Part shown: positions 23,000 through 30,569 of the stretch, one piece after another
Position numbering within the stretch: position 1 is the stretch's first letter
Layout of the letters: the number at the start of each line of letters is the position of its first letter
Assembly: GCA_030426385.1 (NCBI GenBank)
Contig: JAUHYI010000049.1
Location: 1 to 36,082, forward strand
Direction: 5' to 3'
Source: Phycisphaerae bacterium
Lineage (GTDB): Bacteria > Planctomycetota > Phycisphaerae > Phycisphaerales > Phycisphaeraceae
DNA: 36,082 nt
The notes under the pieces: model-generated
The model's input: the letters and a program-made list of their open reading frames with translations, nothing else
What the model was told of the DNA's origin: nothing
Database searches by the model: none
Program-made: the position numbers and the translations under genes

Positions 23000-23503
23000 T
23001 TATTGTGCGGGGGTGACCTGGGATTCGATTTCGCTGTAGACGGTGCCGACGACTTTGGGGACGACCACCGCATCGTAGGGATGGGTGATGGCCATGGTGT
23101 TGGCCGATTCGGGTGAAGGTGCGTAGGCGATGCCTTGGACGTAAACGCCTTCGGGTGCCTGTTGGACGCCGACGATGCGAGCGCTGTAACCGCCGGTGGG
23201 TCGTTCACCCAAGGCGAGGACGATCAGCGATTGGCGGGCAAAATTAGTTTGGCCGAAGTCATCGATCAGGCCCATCGCGGTCAGGTCGTTGCGGCTGTTG
23301 ATCAGGAACACGCCGGGATCAAGCAGGGCGTGACTGTCGCCGGATTTTTGCGACACGATCGGCAGTGCCCGGAAATCGGAATCCGTGGCAGTGGTTTTTG
23401 CGGTCTTGCTGCTACAACCGACAAGGGCGAGCGAGCTGATAGCAGTGATCAACAACAGGGCGACGATGGCCTGATTGGCGCGGTGGGAATCACGTGTAGA
23501 CAT
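23000..23503 (-). CDS. Lipoprotein with PrcB C-terminal-like domain
   Basis: The 167-residue product starts with a Ser/Arg-rich N-region, a hydrophobic helix and the lipobox ALVGC (Cys30). From about residue 80 it has a domain like the C-terminal region of PrcB, a subunit of a protease complex of Treponema. LIVLALGERPTGGYSARIVGVQQ is the recognisable part. TMAITHPYDAVVVPK fits the end. The domain is found in many bacterial lipoproteins, and its role is generally unknown. ATG at 23503 is chosen because GGAG lies about 8 bases upstream. The frame to 23557 is rejected. Confidence 0.75.
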   Translation of the reverse strand: MSTRDSHRANQAIVALLLITAISSLALVGCSSKTAKTTATDSDFRALPIVSQKSGDSHALLDPGVFLINSRNDLTAMGLIDDFGQTNFARQSLIVLALGERPTGGYSARIVGVQQAPEGVYVQGIAYAPSPESANTMAITHPYDAVVVPKVVGTVYSEIESQVTPAQ

Positions 23504-23540
23504 GGGTAAATCTCCGTAGGGGGGCAGGATAACAACAGGC

Positions 23541-23570
23541 ACTATACCGATTTTCAAGGTGAGATGTCAG
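23541..23570 (-). promoter_or_regulatory. Promoter of the PrcB-domain lipoprotein
   Basis: On minus, CTGACA and TATAGT are separated by 18 bases. The expected start point lies about 30 bases before the ATG at 23503, which contains the Shine-Dalgarno site. Confidence 0.5.
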
Positions 23571-23584
23571 TTCTACGCATCGGT

Positions 23585-24322
23585 TTATTGGGGACGATAG
23601 CGCAGGGTGACCGCGTGAAACGGTCGGCCCTCGCGTCGGTATTTGCGTTCGAAATTGGTGCCGACCAGTTCGCCGTCACCAGCCGAAGCGGGGCGCTCAA
23701 ACGGAACGACCTCGAATAATTCCGGGACGGTGGCGAAAATGTCCTGCATCCATGCAAAATAATCCGCGTGATCGGTCGCGATACGCATTTCGCTGTCGGG
23801 GCTGTCGATCAGTTTCCGATGGACGAGATGGAGATTGTCGGTTTGCACGAACCGTCGTTTGTGGTGCCGTTTTTTGGGCCAGGGGTCGGGGAAATACAGA
23901 TGGACGCGGAACAGCGAATCGTCAGCGACATAGCTGCGTAAAAATGCACCTGCGTCGAGATTGACCATGCGGACGTTGGGAAGATTGTGGCGACGCACGC
24001 GGTCGGCGGCGAAGCGATAAAACTCGCGGGCATATTCGATGCCGATAAAATTGGTATCGGGCTGGAGCTGGGATTGCTGGACAAGGAAGGTGCCCTTGCC
24101 GGACCCGATTTCGAGTTCGAGGGGCGGGTGGCCACATTCAGTCGATGTTAGAGAATCGAACGTTGAGTCCTGCGGGGGTAATGTGGGGGGTAACGTGGGG
24201 GGGGGGAACCAGGTGTTGAAATCGATGATGCCTGCATCGATAGGGGGCAGTTCATCGGGGCCGAAGCCGATGATGCCGGGTGCGGTGTCGAGTTTTTTGC
24301 CGTGTCCGAGTGAGAATGCCAT
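23585..24322 (-). CDS. trmB: tRNA (guanine-N7-)-methyltransferase TrmB with Pro-rich insert
   Basis: TrmB makes m7G46 in the variable loop of tRNAs. SAM motif is LELEIGSGKGTFLVQ (residues 68-82). IGIEYAREFYRFAADRVRRHNLPNVRMVNLDAGAFLR and FRVHLYFPDPWPKKRHHKRRFVQ, with the PDPWPKKRHHKRR signature, are diagnostic. At the end, GTNFERKYRREGRPFHAVTLRYRP also fits. Length is 245. Residues about 40-67 (PPPTLPPTLPPQDST... TECGHPP) are an insertion between the N-terminal segment and motif I. It is coded by the C-rich strand of a G-rich repeat. ATG at 24322 is used. It diverges from thrS across about 115 bases. Confidence 0.95.
   Translation of the reverse strand: MAFSLGHGKKLDTAPGIIGFGPDELPPIDAGIIDFNTWFPPPTLPPTLPPQDSTFDSLTSTECGHPPLELEIGSGKGTFLVQQSQLQPDTNFIGIEYAREFYRFAADRVRRHNLPNVRMVNLDAGAFLRSYVADDSLFRVHLYFPDPWPKKRHHKRRFVQTDNLHLVHRKLIDSPDSEMRIATDHADYFAWMQDIFATVPELFEVVPFERPASAGDGELVGTNFERKYRREGRPFHAVTLRYRPQ
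24177..24211 (+). repeat. 12-base G-rich tandem repeat inside trmB
   Basis: GGGGGTAATGTG, GGGGGTAACGTG, then GGGGGGGGAACC are three 12-base steps. The gene runs on minus and reads them as PPTL repeats. The G-rich strand is plus, as at most other loci. Confidence 0.9.
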
Positions 24323-24437
24323 GAGACGCACAGTGTAACGTGGTTGGGGTACACTGGGTGGAGTTTGGGGGTGATATTTGGAACAGGCCCAGCGTGGCTG
24401 TGAGAATGACGATTTTTTTGAGAAGCGAGTATTGGAT

Positions 24438-26660
24438 ATGGAAATTCGTTTGCCCGATGGCAGCGTGAAAACATTGGACGCAGGAGCGAGTGCGTATGAC
24501 GTGGCCGCGTCGATTGGCGAAGGTTTAGCCAAGGCCGCGATCGGTGCCCGAGTCAATGGGGAACTGGTGGACGTGCATCGCCCGATCACGCAGGACAGCG
24601 AAGTGGCAATCGTGACCGCCCCGCGTCAGGATAAAAAAGGGCGCAGCAAATGGCGCGACGAAGTGCATGAAAAAGACGCGCTGTATCTGTTGCGACATTC
24701 AACCGCCCATGTGATGGCCGAGGCGATCGAACGCATTTGGCCGGACACGCAATTGGCGTACGGCCCGCCGTTGGATAACGGGTTTTATTACGACCTGAAA
24801 CTGGACACGCCGATCAGCAGCGATGATTTTGAAAAAATCGAAGCGGAGATGGCGAAGATCGTGGCAGAAGATCGGGAGTTTTTAAGGTATGAATTGCCAT
24901 TAAAGGATGGGTTTGAAAAATTAAATGCTGAAGGCAATAAATACAAAATTGATAATGCTGTAAAAGCCCAAAAAGCAGGCGCTGTAAATTTAAGCTGGTA
25001 TTTAACTGGTGAACCGAATGTGTTGATTCGTTCAAGTGATAATGAGTGTTTCTATCACATTTTGAGCCCGTGGCTGCAACGAGGGTTCATGGTTCATAAA
25101 TCCAAGCGTTGTGGGTCAGTGATTGATGTAACCGAACGAAGTTTTGAATCCGGCGATTTCGAAAATGACACGGGTGCATGGCATCGGTGGGAAGATTTAT
25201 GCCAAGGACCTCATGTGCCGCGCACTGGTTTGATTGGTGCATTCAAGGTGATGTCCGTCGCATCATCGAACTGGCATGGTGATGTGAATTCAGATCGATT
25301 CCAGCGTGTGTATGGCACCGCGTTTTTCAGTCAGGCGGATCTGGAGGCGCATCTGGAAAATCTGGAACAGGCGCGGGCACGCGATCATCGCATCGTTGGC
25401 CGCAAGCTGGGCCTGTTCGAAATTGATGAGATGGTGGGACAGGGTTTGGTGTTGTGGAAACCCAAGGGCGCGATCGTTCGCCAGCAGTTGCAGGATTTCA
25501 TCAGCGAACATCTGGAACGTCAAGGCTATTCGCAGGTGTTTACGCCGCATATCGGCAAGCTGGATTTGTATCGCACGAGCGGGCATTTTCCGTACTATGC
25601 TGATTCGCAGTACCCGCCACTTGTGGATCGTGACACGATTAAAAAACTGGCGGACGAGGGATGCAGTTGTGCGGACCTGGCAGCGAACATGGCCTCGGGT
25701 GATATTGATGGTTACATGTTGAAGCCGATGAACTGTCCGCATCACATTCGGATTTATGCGAGCGAGAAGCGGAGCTACCGCGATCTGCCGATTCGGTTGG
25801 CGGAGTTCGGCACGGTGTATCGCTGGGAACAATCCGGCGAGCTGGGGGGCATGACGCGGGTGCGTGGTTTTACGCAGGATGATGCGCATCTGTTTGTGAT
25901 GCCGGAGCATTTGGCGGGCGAAGTGTTGGGTTGTATTGAGTTGGTCAAGATTGTTTTCAAGACGTTGGGAATGGATGACTATCGGGTACGGGTGGGATTG
26001 CGCGATCCGGATAGTTCGAAATTTGTGGGTGAAGCAAGCGATTGGGACGCAGCCGAAAAAGCGTGTCTGGATGCAGCCGAATCGTTAGGCGTGCCGTTTA
26101 GCAGTGAACCGGGCGAAGCGGCATTTTATGGGCCGAAAATTGATTTCGTGGTTAAGGATGTGATCGGGCGCGAGTGGCAACTGGGTACGGTGCAAGTGGA
26201 TTACCAATTGCCGCAACGATTCGATTTGGAATACGTGGGTGCGGACAACACGACGCATCGGCCGATCATGATCCATCGCGCACCGTTTGGCTCGATGGAA
26301 CGGTTTATTGGTTGTTTGATTGAGCATTTCAACGGCGCGTTTCCGTTGTGGCTCAGTCCAGAACAGGTGCGGGTGTTGCCGATCAGCGATAAATTTCTGG
26401 GCTATGCGGGCAAAGTATTGGATGCATTAAAAGCCGTCGGATTACGCGTGTCGATGGATGATGGCAACGATCGGGTGAATGCGAAGATTAAAGCGGCGGA
26501 AGAAGAACGCGTGCCGTACATGTTGGTGGTGGGTGGGAAAGATGAGTCGGCTGGCACGGTAAGCGTGCGCAAGCGCGGTGAGGGTGATACGGGCGCGGTG
26601 AGTTTGGATGAATTTGTGTCGGCAGTAGTGAGTGAACGCGACGAACGCCGGTTAGGATGA
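24438..26660 (+). CDS. thrS: Threonyl-tRNA synthetase with long editing-domain insertion
   Basis: A class II synthetase of 740 residues, larger than the usual 640. The N-terminal TGS domain starts MEIRLPDGSVKTLD. The editing domain has HSTAH near 93 and LCQGPHV near 250, the latter with the CxxxH zinc pattern. An extra segment of roughly 70-80 residues (about 172-248, with FYHILSPWLQRGFMVHKSKRCGSVIDVTERSFESGD) separates YKIDNA from WEDLCQGPHV. Catalytic motifs are present: KPMNCPHHI (zinc Cys), LAEFGTVYRWEQSGELGGMTRVRGFTQDDAHLF (motif 2) and IHRAPFGSMERFIGCLIEHF (motif 3). The anticodon-binding domain ends the protein. About 24881-25060 is AT-rich. ATG at 24438 is preferred over TTG at 24378. 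No T-box leader is seen. Confidence 0.95.
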   Translation: MEIRLPDGSVKTLDAGASAYDVAASIGEGLAKAAIGARVNGELVDVHRPITQDSEVAIVTAPRQDKKGRSKWRDEVHEKDALYLLRHSTAHVMAEAIERIWPDTQLAYGPPLDNGFYYDLKLDTPISSDDFEKIEAEMAKIVAEDREFLRYELPLKDGFEKLNAEGNKYKIDNAVKAQKAGAVNLSWYLTGEPNVLIRSSDNECFYHILSPWLQRGFMVHKSKRCGSVIDVTERSFESGDFENDTGAWHRWEDLCQGPHVPRTGLIGAFKVMSVASSNWHGDVNSDRFQRVYGTAFFSQADLEAHLENLEQARARDHRIVGRKLGLFEIDEMVGQGLVLWKPKGAIVRQQLQDFISEHLERQGYSQVFTPHIGKLDLYRTSGHFPYYADSQYPPLVDRDTIKKLADEGCSCADLAANMASGDIDGYMLKPMNCPHHIRIYASEKRSYRDLPIRLAEFGTVYRWEQSGELGGMTRVRGFTQDDAHLFVMPEHLAGEVLGCIELVKIVFKTLGMDDYRVRVGLRDPDSSKFVGEASDWDAAEKACLDAAESLGVPFSSEPGEAAFYGPKIDFVVKDVIGREWQLGTVQVDYQLPQRFDLEYVGADNTTHRPIMIHRAPFGSMERFIGCLIEHFNGAFPLWLSPEQVRVLPISDKFLGYAGKVLDALKAVGLRVSMDDGNDRVNAKIKAAEEERVPYMLVVGGKDESAGTVSVRKRGEGDTGAVSLDEFVSAVVSERDERRLG
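24881..25060 (+). other. AT-rich patch inside thrS
   Basis: GC drops to about 28% in 24901-24960 and about 40% in 24961-25020, against a high-GC background in the rest of the gene. Codons change to TTA, AAA, AAT and TTT forms. The patch spans residues about 148-208, overlapping the start of the extra editing-domain segment. It may be acquired by recombination, or reflect local selection. Confidence 0.75.
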
Positions 26661-26744
26661 GCGTCGGTGATTCGGTTAGATTGATACGAGGTGCGAGAAG
26701 ACCATGGATGTCTGTTTCAAAACCAATCGATCAGGAGACCGTTT

Positions 26745-27458
26745 ATGGATGTGCACGTGTGGCGAAAACCAGTGGCGAACTCTGCCGGGTATGTGGCGTA
26801 TGTAGCGAATGTAGCGAATGTGGCAGTGCTGACGGGGATGTTGTTGGCGGGGTTAGGAGCGATAGGGACTGTGGCGGGGTGTGCCGGTTCGGGCGGTGGC
26901 GAAAGAGCATCAGCAAAGCCAGCGACAAAAACGACACAAGCCAAGTCAGGCCAGGCGTCGACGTATGAATTGGCTCGGGCCTATGATCTGGGAGAAGGGG
27001 TTGACGAAGATGCGGTCAAGGCAGCGTCGTTGTATCTGAAAGCGGCAAAGCGTGGGCATGCGGGCGCGGCGCAGAATTTAGGGTATTGCTACGAGCACGG
27101 CCGAGGCGTGGCGCAAAATTACAAGACAGCCCGGCAGTGGTATGACCAGGCATTGGCCGGTGGAAATGTGCAGGCAGCGCATAACCTCGGTTGGTTGTAT
27201 GACCAGGGGTTGGGGGTTAAAGAGGATAATGCGCGGGCGGTGGTGTTGTATACGCAGGCGGCCGAGTCAGGCCACAGCGCGGCACAAATGAATTTAGCCG
27301 TGATGTATGCCAATGGTGAAGGCATCGATGCGGATCAAGAGCAAGCGATGCGCTGGCTGCATGTGGTGCGGACAACCGCGACAGATAAAAAATTGCAGTG
27401 GCGGGCACGTGCGATGTTGGAAGAGATGGGATGGAGTTATCAGGAAGGTATGCCCTGA
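26745..27458 (+). CDS. Sel1-repeat lipoprotein
   Basis: The 237-residue product has a Val/Ala/Asn-rich hydrophobic start (YVAYVANVANVAVLTG), a lipobox at VAGC, and then about four Sel1-type helical repeats, such as AASLYLKAAKRGHAGAAQNLGYCYEHGRGV, ARQWYDQALAGGNVQAAHNLGWLYDQGLGV and AVVLYTQAAESGHSAAQMNLAVMYANGEGI. Sel1 repeats bind other proteins or peptidoglycan-related partners; the partner is unknown. ATG at 26745 is selected by AGGAG 7 bases upstream. It follows thrS after 84 bases and is followed closely by the methyltransferase gene at 27479, so the last two may form an operon. Confidence 0.85.
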   Translation: MDVHVWRKPVANSAGYVAYVANVANVAVLTGMLLAGLGAIGTVAGCAGSGGGERASAKPATKTTQAKSGQASTYELARAYDLGEGVDEDAVKAASLYLKAAKRGHAGAAQNLGYCYEHGRGVAQNYKTARQWYDQALAGGNVQAAHNLGWLYDQGLGVKEDNARAVVLYTQAAESGHSAAQMNLAVMYANGEGIDADQEQAMRWLHVVRTTATDKKLQWRARAMLEEMGWSYQEGMP

Positions 27459-27478
27459 GATATTGAAGGGAGCGAATC

Positions 27479-27886
27479 ATGGCCAACGCCGAGAATACAC
27501 GAAACGTACCGATGAGCAAAAGGCGAAAAGCGCAGAGCACGGTGATGGAACGCGCGATATTGGCGGGTAAGATTAGGGCGGGGATGACGTTTAATGAAAA
27601 GGTTTGGGCGCTGTGTGCCCGGGTGCCTGCGGGGCGGGTGACGACGTATGGAGAAATCGCCAAAGCCGCTGGTCAGCCGGGCGCCGCGCGGGCAGTGGGT
27701 AATGCGATGAATCGAAATCCGTATGCACCGACGGTGCCATGTCATCGAGTGGTGGGCAGCACGGGAAAATTGACGGGGTTTGCCCAGGGATTGAAGGTGA
27801 AAGCGAAGATGTTGCGTGATGAGGGCGTTGCGGTATCGGGACGTACCAAAGATCGCGTGGATTTGTCAGACGTGTTTCGGTATTGA
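27479..27886 (+). CDS. Short methylated-DNA-[protein]-cysteine S-methyltransferase
   Basis: This matches the C-terminal MGMT/Ogt catalytic domain, which repairs O6-alkylguanine by transferring the alkyl group to its own Cys. VPAGRVTTYGEIAKAAGQPGAARAVGNAMNRNPYAPTVPCHRVVGSTGKLTGFAQGLKVKAKML is the classic sequence with active Cys88 in PCHRV. At 135 residues it lacks the usual N-terminal domain and has a basic N-terminal leader (SKRRKAQSTVMERAI) instead. Alkyltransferase-like proteins have the same size, but in them the Cys is replaced; here it is present. GGGAG lies about 6 bases before the ATG. It follows the Sel1 gene with a 20-base gap. Confidence 0.88.
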   Translation: MANAENTRNVPMSKRRKAQSTVMERAILAGKIRAGMTFNEKVWALCARVPAGRVTTYGEIAKAAGQPGAARAVGNAMNRNPYAPTVPCHRVVGSTGKLTGFAQGLKVKAKMLRDEGVAVSGRTKDRVDLSDVFRY

Positions 27887-27892
27887 AATGAT

Positions 27893-27957
27893 GTGATGTG
27901 TGATGTGTGATGTGTGATGTGTGTGAGGGGGGAATGTGGGGGGAAATGTGGGGGGGA
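27893..27957 (+). repeat. TGTGATGT microsatellite followed by G-rich array
   Basis: About four units of the 8-base TGTGATGT step are followed by GGGGGAATGTGG, GGGGAAATGTGG and GGGGGAT, which are 12-base steps of the G-rich family. The block sits directly ahead of the aldo/keto reductase start. Confidence 0.85.
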
Positions 27958-27972
27958 TACAAGATTGGAATT

Positions 27973-28965
27973 ATGATGAAGCATGAACAAGAGATAGTAC
28001 AGCGACGATTTGGGAAGACGGAATTAAACGTGAGCGGGTTGGGTTTTGGCGGTGCGCCGATTGGCTATCTGGAATCGGCACAGCGTGAAGTGGAGCGTGT
28101 GCTCAACGCGTTGTTGGATGCGGGCGTAAACGTAATCGATACCGCGGCGTGTTATCCGGGATCGGAAGAGGCGATCGGTAAAGCCGTCGCAGATCGGCGT
28201 GATGAATACGTGTTGGTGAGCAAATGCGGGCATCGAGGTGATGCCTCGGATGGCGAAAATTTTTCGCCTAACGTGATTCGTAAAAATATTGATCGGTCGT
28301 TGCAACGATTGAACACGGATTGCATTGATGTGATGTTGTTGCATTCGTGTGACATGGATGTGTTACAAGCAGGCGATGCGCTGGGAGCAGTGGTGGAGGC
28401 ACGCGAAGCGGGCAAGGTGCGCTTTGCCGGGTATTCGGGAGATAACGAGGCGGCGGCGTATGCGGCGACATTGCCCGATGTGGCGGTGATTGAGACATCG
28501 GTGAATATTGTGGATCAGGCGAACATCGAGTTGGTGTTGCCCGTGACGAAAAAACATGACGTGGGCGTGATTGCCAAACGGCCGATCGGCAATGCCTGTT
28601 GGAAATCCGCCGAAGAGTTCGAGGGGGTTTATCAAGAATATGCGAAGACGTACATCGAACGTTTCTTGACGATGGGGTTGACATTGAAAGAGCTCGAGCT
28701 TGAATCGAGTAACGAGGAAAGTCGTGCAGGAAGTGGTGGGGATAGCGGAGGAAAAAACGGGGGGATGGATTGGGTGACGGTGGCGTTGCGGTTTGTGTTG
28801 AGTATTGAAGAGGTGCATACGTCGATCGTGGGCACGACCAAAGCCGATCATGTGGCACACAATTTGGCGGCGCTGGCCAAAGGCGCTCTGTCGGGAGCCG
28901 CGAAGGCGCACATTATGACGGCATTCCAAACGGTCGCCGATGCGAGCTGGACGGGCCAAACGTAA
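27973..28965 (+). CDS. Aldo/keto reductase
   Basis: An NADPH-dependent reductase of the AKR superfamily, 330 residues. FGKTELNVSGLGFGGAPIGY is the N-terminal strand. NVIDTAACYPGSEEAIGKAV has the catalytic Asp and Tyr. YVLVSKCG carries the Lys, and LLHSCDMD the His. VAVIETSVNIVD and GVIAKRPIGNACW follow, and the final DWVTVALRFVLSIEEVHTSIVGTTKADHVAHNLAAL is the usual end. A Gly/Ser/Asn insert near 243-266 (SSNEESRAGSGGDSGGKNGG) lies just before WVTVAL and is coded partly by G-rich bases. The frame upstream to 27907 is just the repeat block. Start may be 27973 or 27976. Substrate is unknown. Confidence 0.9.
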   Translation: MMKHEQEIVQRRFGKTELNVSGLGFGGAPIGYLESAQREVERVLNALLDAGVNVIDTAACYPGSEEAIGKAVADRRDEYVLVSKCGHRGDASDGENFSPNVIRKNIDRSLQRLNTDCIDVMLLHSCDMDVLQAGDALGAVVEAREAGKVRFAGYSGDNEAAAYAATLPDVAVIETSVNIVDQANIELVLPVTKKHDVGVIAKRPIGNACWKSAEEFEGVYQEYAKTYIERFLTMGLTLKELELESSNEESRAGSGGDSGGKNGGMDWVTVALRFVLSIEEVHTSIVGTTKADHVAHNLAALAKGALSGAAKAHIMTAFQTVADASWTGQT

Positions 28966-29025
28966 GCTGGCACGATGGGGACGCTGGTGGGCAGGATTGA
29001 TGGTGAGTTATCGCGATTTTATTAG

Positions 29026-29045
29026 CCCCCGGTGAATACCGGGGG
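29026..29045. repeat. Perfect 8-bp hairpin
   Basis: CCCCCGGT and ACCGGGGG flank GAAT. It is preceded by ATTAG and followed by TACG. No T run follows, so it is not a terminator. It may be a third dispersed palindrome family. Confidence 0.7.
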
Positions 29046-29056
29046 TACGATGCGGC

Positions 29057-29106
29057 AAGAGTAAAAGTGTAAAAGAGTAAAAGAGTAAAAGAGTAAAAGT
29101 GTACAT
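29057..29106 (+). repeat. 8-base microsatellite AGTAAAAG
   Basis: Roughly five to six units of AGTAAAAG or TGTAAAAG occur in tandem ahead of the TrkA-N gene. Slippage-prone; function unknown. Confidence 0.85.
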
Positions 29107-29208
29107 GTGTGGAGCGGAGGCATGAGCGGGGAGTCTAAAAATTATGCACAACATCGCGCAATCGCGTCAGAAGCACCGCAGTCATGTGGTGAGACGTACA
29201 ATAGGTGC

Positions 29209-29679
29209 ATGGTGAACGAAACAAACGATTGTGATCAACGCGAGTTACCTTGCCGGGTGATCGTGGCGGGGTATGGCCCGGTGGGTCGGGTGGTGACCGA
29301 TGAACTGGAAACCGCGGGGATGGCGGTCAAAGTGGTCGAGCTGAATCTGGTCACGGTTGAACGGCGGATGGCGCTGGGCAAGCCGGTGGCGTATGGGGAT
29401 GTGACGGATCGGCAAACGCTGGAGCGGGCGGGGATCAAGGAAGCAGATGCGTTGATCCTGGCAATCCCGAATGAAAACGTGGCTGTCGAAGCATGTCGCC
29501 TGGCGCGATCACTGGCACCGGATTTATTCATCGCCGTGCGGACGAATTTTGTAAGCAAGGGCATGCTCGCCAAGCAGGCGGGCGCCGATCATGTGACGAT
29601 CGAAGAAGTGGTCACCGCCCAGGCCATGAGCGGTGCGGTGCTGGGGCGATTGGTGAATCGAGGATGCGGCGAGGAATAG
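29209..29679 (+). CDS. TrkA-N (RCK_N) domain protein
   Basis: A stand-alone NAD-binding RCK_N domain of 156 residues, like that found in potassium-channel regulators (TrkA, Kef). The Rossmann glycine motif is VIVAGYGPVGRVV at 18-30. VVELNLVTVERRMALGKPVAYGDVTDRQTLERAGIKEADALILAIPNENV is diagnostic, and AVRTNFVSKGMLAKQAGADHVTIEEVVTAQAMSGAVL closes the domain. There is no membrane part and no RCK_C domain, so it might pair with a channel elsewhere. ATG at 29209 is used. An ATG at 29122, with GGAGG almost directly before it, would add 29 residues of low similarity. Confidence 0.85.
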   Translation: MVNETNDCDQRELPCRVIVAGYGPVGRVVTDELETAGMAVKVVELNLVTVERRMALGKPVAYGDVTDRQTLERAGIKEADALILAIPNENVAVEACRLARSLAPDLFIAVRTNFVSKGMLAKQAGADHVTIEEVVTAQAMSGAVLGRLVNRGCGEE

Positions 29680-29694
29680 TTTAGAGAGAACGAC

Positions 29695-29722
29695 TAACCA
29701 CAGAGGCACAGAGGCACAGAGA
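29695..29722 (+). repeat. CACAGAGG dispersed repeat, copy 3
   Basis: TAACCACAGAGGCACAGAGG, then CACAGAG is nearly the same as the start of copy 2 at 19138. It sits between the TrkA-N gene and the lipoprotein gene. Confidence 0.85.
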
Positions 29723-29803
29723 AAGACCGGGCGTTTAATGCACCGTTTTTGGGACTAAGGCAGTGTGTTTTGTAAATAAATTGATGAAAGGTAATGGGTT
29801 TTT

Positions 29804-30535
29804 ATGACGAACAGTCAAAAGTATTCGATTGGTTTTATGTTGTGTTTGATGCTGCTATCTGGCGGGTGTACGACGAAACAGCGAATTGGCGAGTTTTTTT
29901 TGACGGCAGAAGGTGAACCCAAGCGGCCGACGGTAAGCGTGGGGCATTTTTTCGTCCGCTATGCGTCGGAGAAATATTCCGACAGTCGAAGTTTGGCAGG
30001 GATGTTAGAAAAAGGACTTAATACAAACAAAGGTCGAGAAAAGATTCGAACTATCAATCAGGCAGGATTGGATCGGCGTAATGCTTTATTGCGAGTATTT
30101 GATCAGTCGATTAAAGGCAATAAATCATTTGTGGTTATTCCACGCCCGGAGGGACATGAGTTGGCAGCAATGGGTTTGTATGCAGCAGACCGACAGACTT
30201 ATGCAGAACGAACCGGGGCTGATTTGGTGTTATTTGTAACCACAAATTTAAGCTTTCGTAATGATAAATGGATAGGAAAACTAGGTGATTCGTGGGTCGT
30301 GTTGTCACAAATGTGGCAGTTTTATGATTCGGATGGTGAGTTTGTGGGTGGCATCCGTGCAAGCGACGAAATTGGAGAGAAATTGAAGATTGGTTTGTAT
30401 GACACGCGCGAAGATCGGTTTGCTGACAAGTATTATGAATTAATGGACAGCGTGACAGAAAAAATGTTTGTGGCGCTTGAAGAAGAAATTGATAAAGCGA
30501 AGTCGAAGTTGGTCAGCGATAAATCGGGCCAATAA
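29804..30535 (+). CDS. Hypothetical AT-rich lipoprotein
   Basis: I cannot assign a family. The 243-residue product has a short signal with lipobox SGGC (Cys22, followed by TTKQR). The mature part reads as a globular, charged protein with ADLVLFVTTNLSFRNDKW in the middle and a C-terminal helix rich in Glu/Lys (EEEIDKAKSKL). The gene is markedly more AT-rich than its surroundings (about 32% GC in 30001-30060) with codons such as TTA and AAA. It may be a recent arrival, but no mobile element flanks it. AAAGG, about 13 bases before the ATG, is a weak ribosome site. Confidence 0.7.
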   Translation: MTNSQKYSIGFMLCLMLLSGGCTTKQRIGEFFLTAEGEPKRPTVSVGHFFVRYASEKYSDSRSLAGMLEKGLNTNKGREKIRTINQAGLDRRNALLRVFDQSIKGNKSFVVIPRPEGHELAAMGLYAADRQTYAERTGADLVLFVTTNLSFRNDKWIGKLGDSWVVLSQMWQFYDSDGEFVGGIRASDEIGEKLKIGLYDTREDRFADKYYELMDSVTEKMFVALEEEIDKAKSKLVSDKSGQ

Positions 30536-30569
30536 GTGTTCCGTAATACGGCGGTGAGATGTATGCGCT

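Noticed and set aside
22834-23016. Small gene of 60 residues on plus
   Set aside because: Covers a 12-base tandem repeat and a REP palindrome, no ribosome site, and no known domain.
24323-24437. T-box leader before thrS
   Set aside because: No T-box sequence or specifier/terminator structure fits in the 115-base gap.
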